From: Rheinheimera sp.
GTDB lineage: Bacteria; Pseudomonadota; Gammaproteobacteria; Enterobacterales; Alteromonadaceae
Direction of reading: 5' to 3'
Length of the DNA: 25,285 nt
NCBI GenBank assembly: GCA_003482455.1
Contig: DMYW01000006.1
Location: 82,245 to 107,529, forward strand
A model generated the notes under the pieces. The model saw only the letters and a list, made by a program, of their open reading frames with translations, had not been told where the DNA came from and made no database searches. This document shows, piece after piece, positions 24,330 to 25,285 of this stretch (its first letter is position 1; each line of letters opens with the position of its first letter). The translations under genes and the position numbers were made by a program.

Positions 24330-25285
24330 CAATGCTCTTCACTTAAGCGGAGCGGCATTGCGGTTTACCGGATAACGGGTTTTGGATATTTTCACCGCCC
24401 TGGGTCTTGCTGGCCTAGGGCGTTTTTCTATAAACAGATTGCCGACACAACCGCGCAGCTCCGACAGCCTTCTAGCGGTGTGTGACGGCGAGATAGCTCC
24501 CGCCATCATCGCCAGCTTGCTGGCTATAAACTGACAAGCAAACTTAAAGCTGACTTCGTAAGGTGCTCGTTTGTGCGCGACTGCGGCTTGACTGGCTTCC
24601 CGCCGGACCAGATTGTATCCCAGCAACAGCCCCCATAATTCCTGATATACCAGCGCGACTTTTTTACTGCGAAGCGTGATGGCATTGTGTTGCATCGAGC
24701 TTTTAATATCCCGAAAGCCCAGTTCGATTTCCCAGCGCTCATGGTAGAGCGTGGCCACTTGGTGTGCCGTGAACTCTGTGGCAGGTAATGAGGTAAAGAC
24801 GGTTTTCTCGCCACCTGTGACTTCATAGGTCACGGCCCTGACTTGCCAGAACTCCGGCAATGCCGGGTTCTTTTTACGAGCCTGCGGCGAGACTTTCATC
24901 TGCAACAAGCGGTCACCATCACCATAATGCTCGATTTCCGTATACACCAGCCCTTTACGCTCGGGGATTAGCCAATGCCGGTTGGTTTCTTCATCGGTAA
25001 TGCCCAGCAGCAAGTCCGCACTGAAGAAACCTTTATCCAGTAAGGTCACAGAGTGAGCCGGCAACGATTGAATGAAATCGCGGGCCAACGGGATTTCGCC
25101 TTTGCGATAGGGGCTTATCGCGGCGTTGACCACCACATGCGAGCGTACATTCATCAGCGCCACTAGGCGCAGCATCGGATATGGCGTTTGACGGTTTGTG
25201 CTGGTGTTGCCTGAACCAAAATGCTCTCTGAGCTCAGGATTATCCTGCGTTCTGAACAGTGCACCATCGACGGCAAATACCTGCA
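24327..25285 (-). mobile_element. IS4-family insertion sequence, one end only
   Basis: An IS4-family transposase frame starts right of about 24330 and runs off the window. The visible end lies in the 42 bp between the fadE and transposase stops, most likely close to AATGCTCTTCACTTAAG (24331-24347). This would be the terminal repeat; the exact edge cannot be fixed without the other end. An imperfect dyad GCAATGC (24329-24335) / GCATTGC (24355-24361) spans the transposase stop. The left boundary given is approximate. Confidence 0.8.
24339..25285 (-). CDS. IS4-family transposase (5' end beyond the window)
   Basis: DDE transposase; the frame stays open to the right edge (315 codons visible). Translation upstream of the first in-window ATG at 25175 continues in frame with QVFAVDGALFRTQDN, so 25175 is not the true start. 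The first catalytic Asp is in AVDGALFRT and the second in TLLDKGFFSADLL. The Glu lies in the IS4 signature Y-(2)-R-(3)-E-(6)-K, seen as YHERWEIELGFRDIK. LRLVALMNVRSH is also typical of the family. No frameshift or stop is seen in the visible part, so the copy may be functional. Confidence 0.93.
   Translation of the reverse strand, partial: QVFAVDGALFRTQDNPELREHFGSGNTSTNRQTPYPMLRLVALMNVRSHVVVNAAISPYRKGEIPLARDFIQSLPAHSVTLLDKGFFSADLLLGITDEETNRHWLIPERKGLVYTEIEHYGDGDRLLQMKVSPQARKKNPALPEFWQVRAVTYEVTGGEKTVFTSLPATEFTAHQVATLYHERWEIELGFRDIKSSMQHNAITLRSKKVALVYQELWGLLLGYNLVRREASQAAVAHKRAPYEVSFKFACQFIASKLAMMAGAISPSHTARRLSELRGCVGNLFIEKRPRPARPRAVKISKTRYPVNRNAAPLK

Noticed and set aside
1..25285. Defence island, CRISPR array, prophage or biosynthetic cluster.
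   Set aside because: None seen: apart from the IS at the right end, the genes are conserved housekeeping or sensory genes, with no regular repeats or phage genes.

Overview
The window is chromosomal DNA from a gammaproteobacterium. It carries the Tol-Pal operon followed by tRNA-Lys genes (a neighbourhood also known in E. coli), a yebC-ruvC-ruvA-ruvB cluster behind aspS, cmoAB, purMN, a yafJ-type amidotransferase and an E. coli-type fadE with a FadR-like operator. FadR control points toward the Enterobacterales/Vibrionales/Alteromonadales side of the class. The genus cannot be named from this sequence.

Layout. Positions 1-117 (minus) hold two tandem tRNA-Lys genes, the first cut by the window edge. 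Positions 118-1223 have no intact gene. Positions 1225-6212 (minus) hold the envelope operon tolQ-tolR-tolA-tolB-pal-cpoB with its promoter and terminator. It lacks ybgC, which usually precedes tolQ. Instead, a 0.7 kb gap between tolQ and ruvB carries a plus-strand transcription unit of about 170 nt (promoter, several hairpins, strong intrinsic terminator) that looks like an undescribed small RNA. Positions 6859-11770 (minus) hold aspS, yebC, ruvC, ruvA and ruvB: aspartyl-tRNA charging, a YebC-family protein and the Holliday-junction resolvasome. Positions 11767-14580 (minus) encode a diguanylate cyclase with three tandem periplasmic solute-binding modules.

The plus strand then carries a DUF72 (YecE-like) gene, cmoA-cmoB (tRNA wobble cmo5U modification), an orphan LysR regulator, purM-purN (purine synthesis) with an overlapping DUF3108 gene, and fadE (fatty-acid beta-oxidation). 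A convergent yafJ-like glutamine amidotransferase lies between the DUF3108 gene and fadE. The window ends inside an IS4-family insertion sequence that appears to have landed in the fadE transcription terminator.

Most of the window is conserved housekeeping sequence. The parts most worth a second look are the small RNA locus in the tolQ-ruvB gap, the triple-sensor diguanylate cyclase with its alternative leader hairpins, the FadR-like site at fadE, the IS/terminator junction, and the long decayed-looking gap between tRNA-Lys and cpoB.
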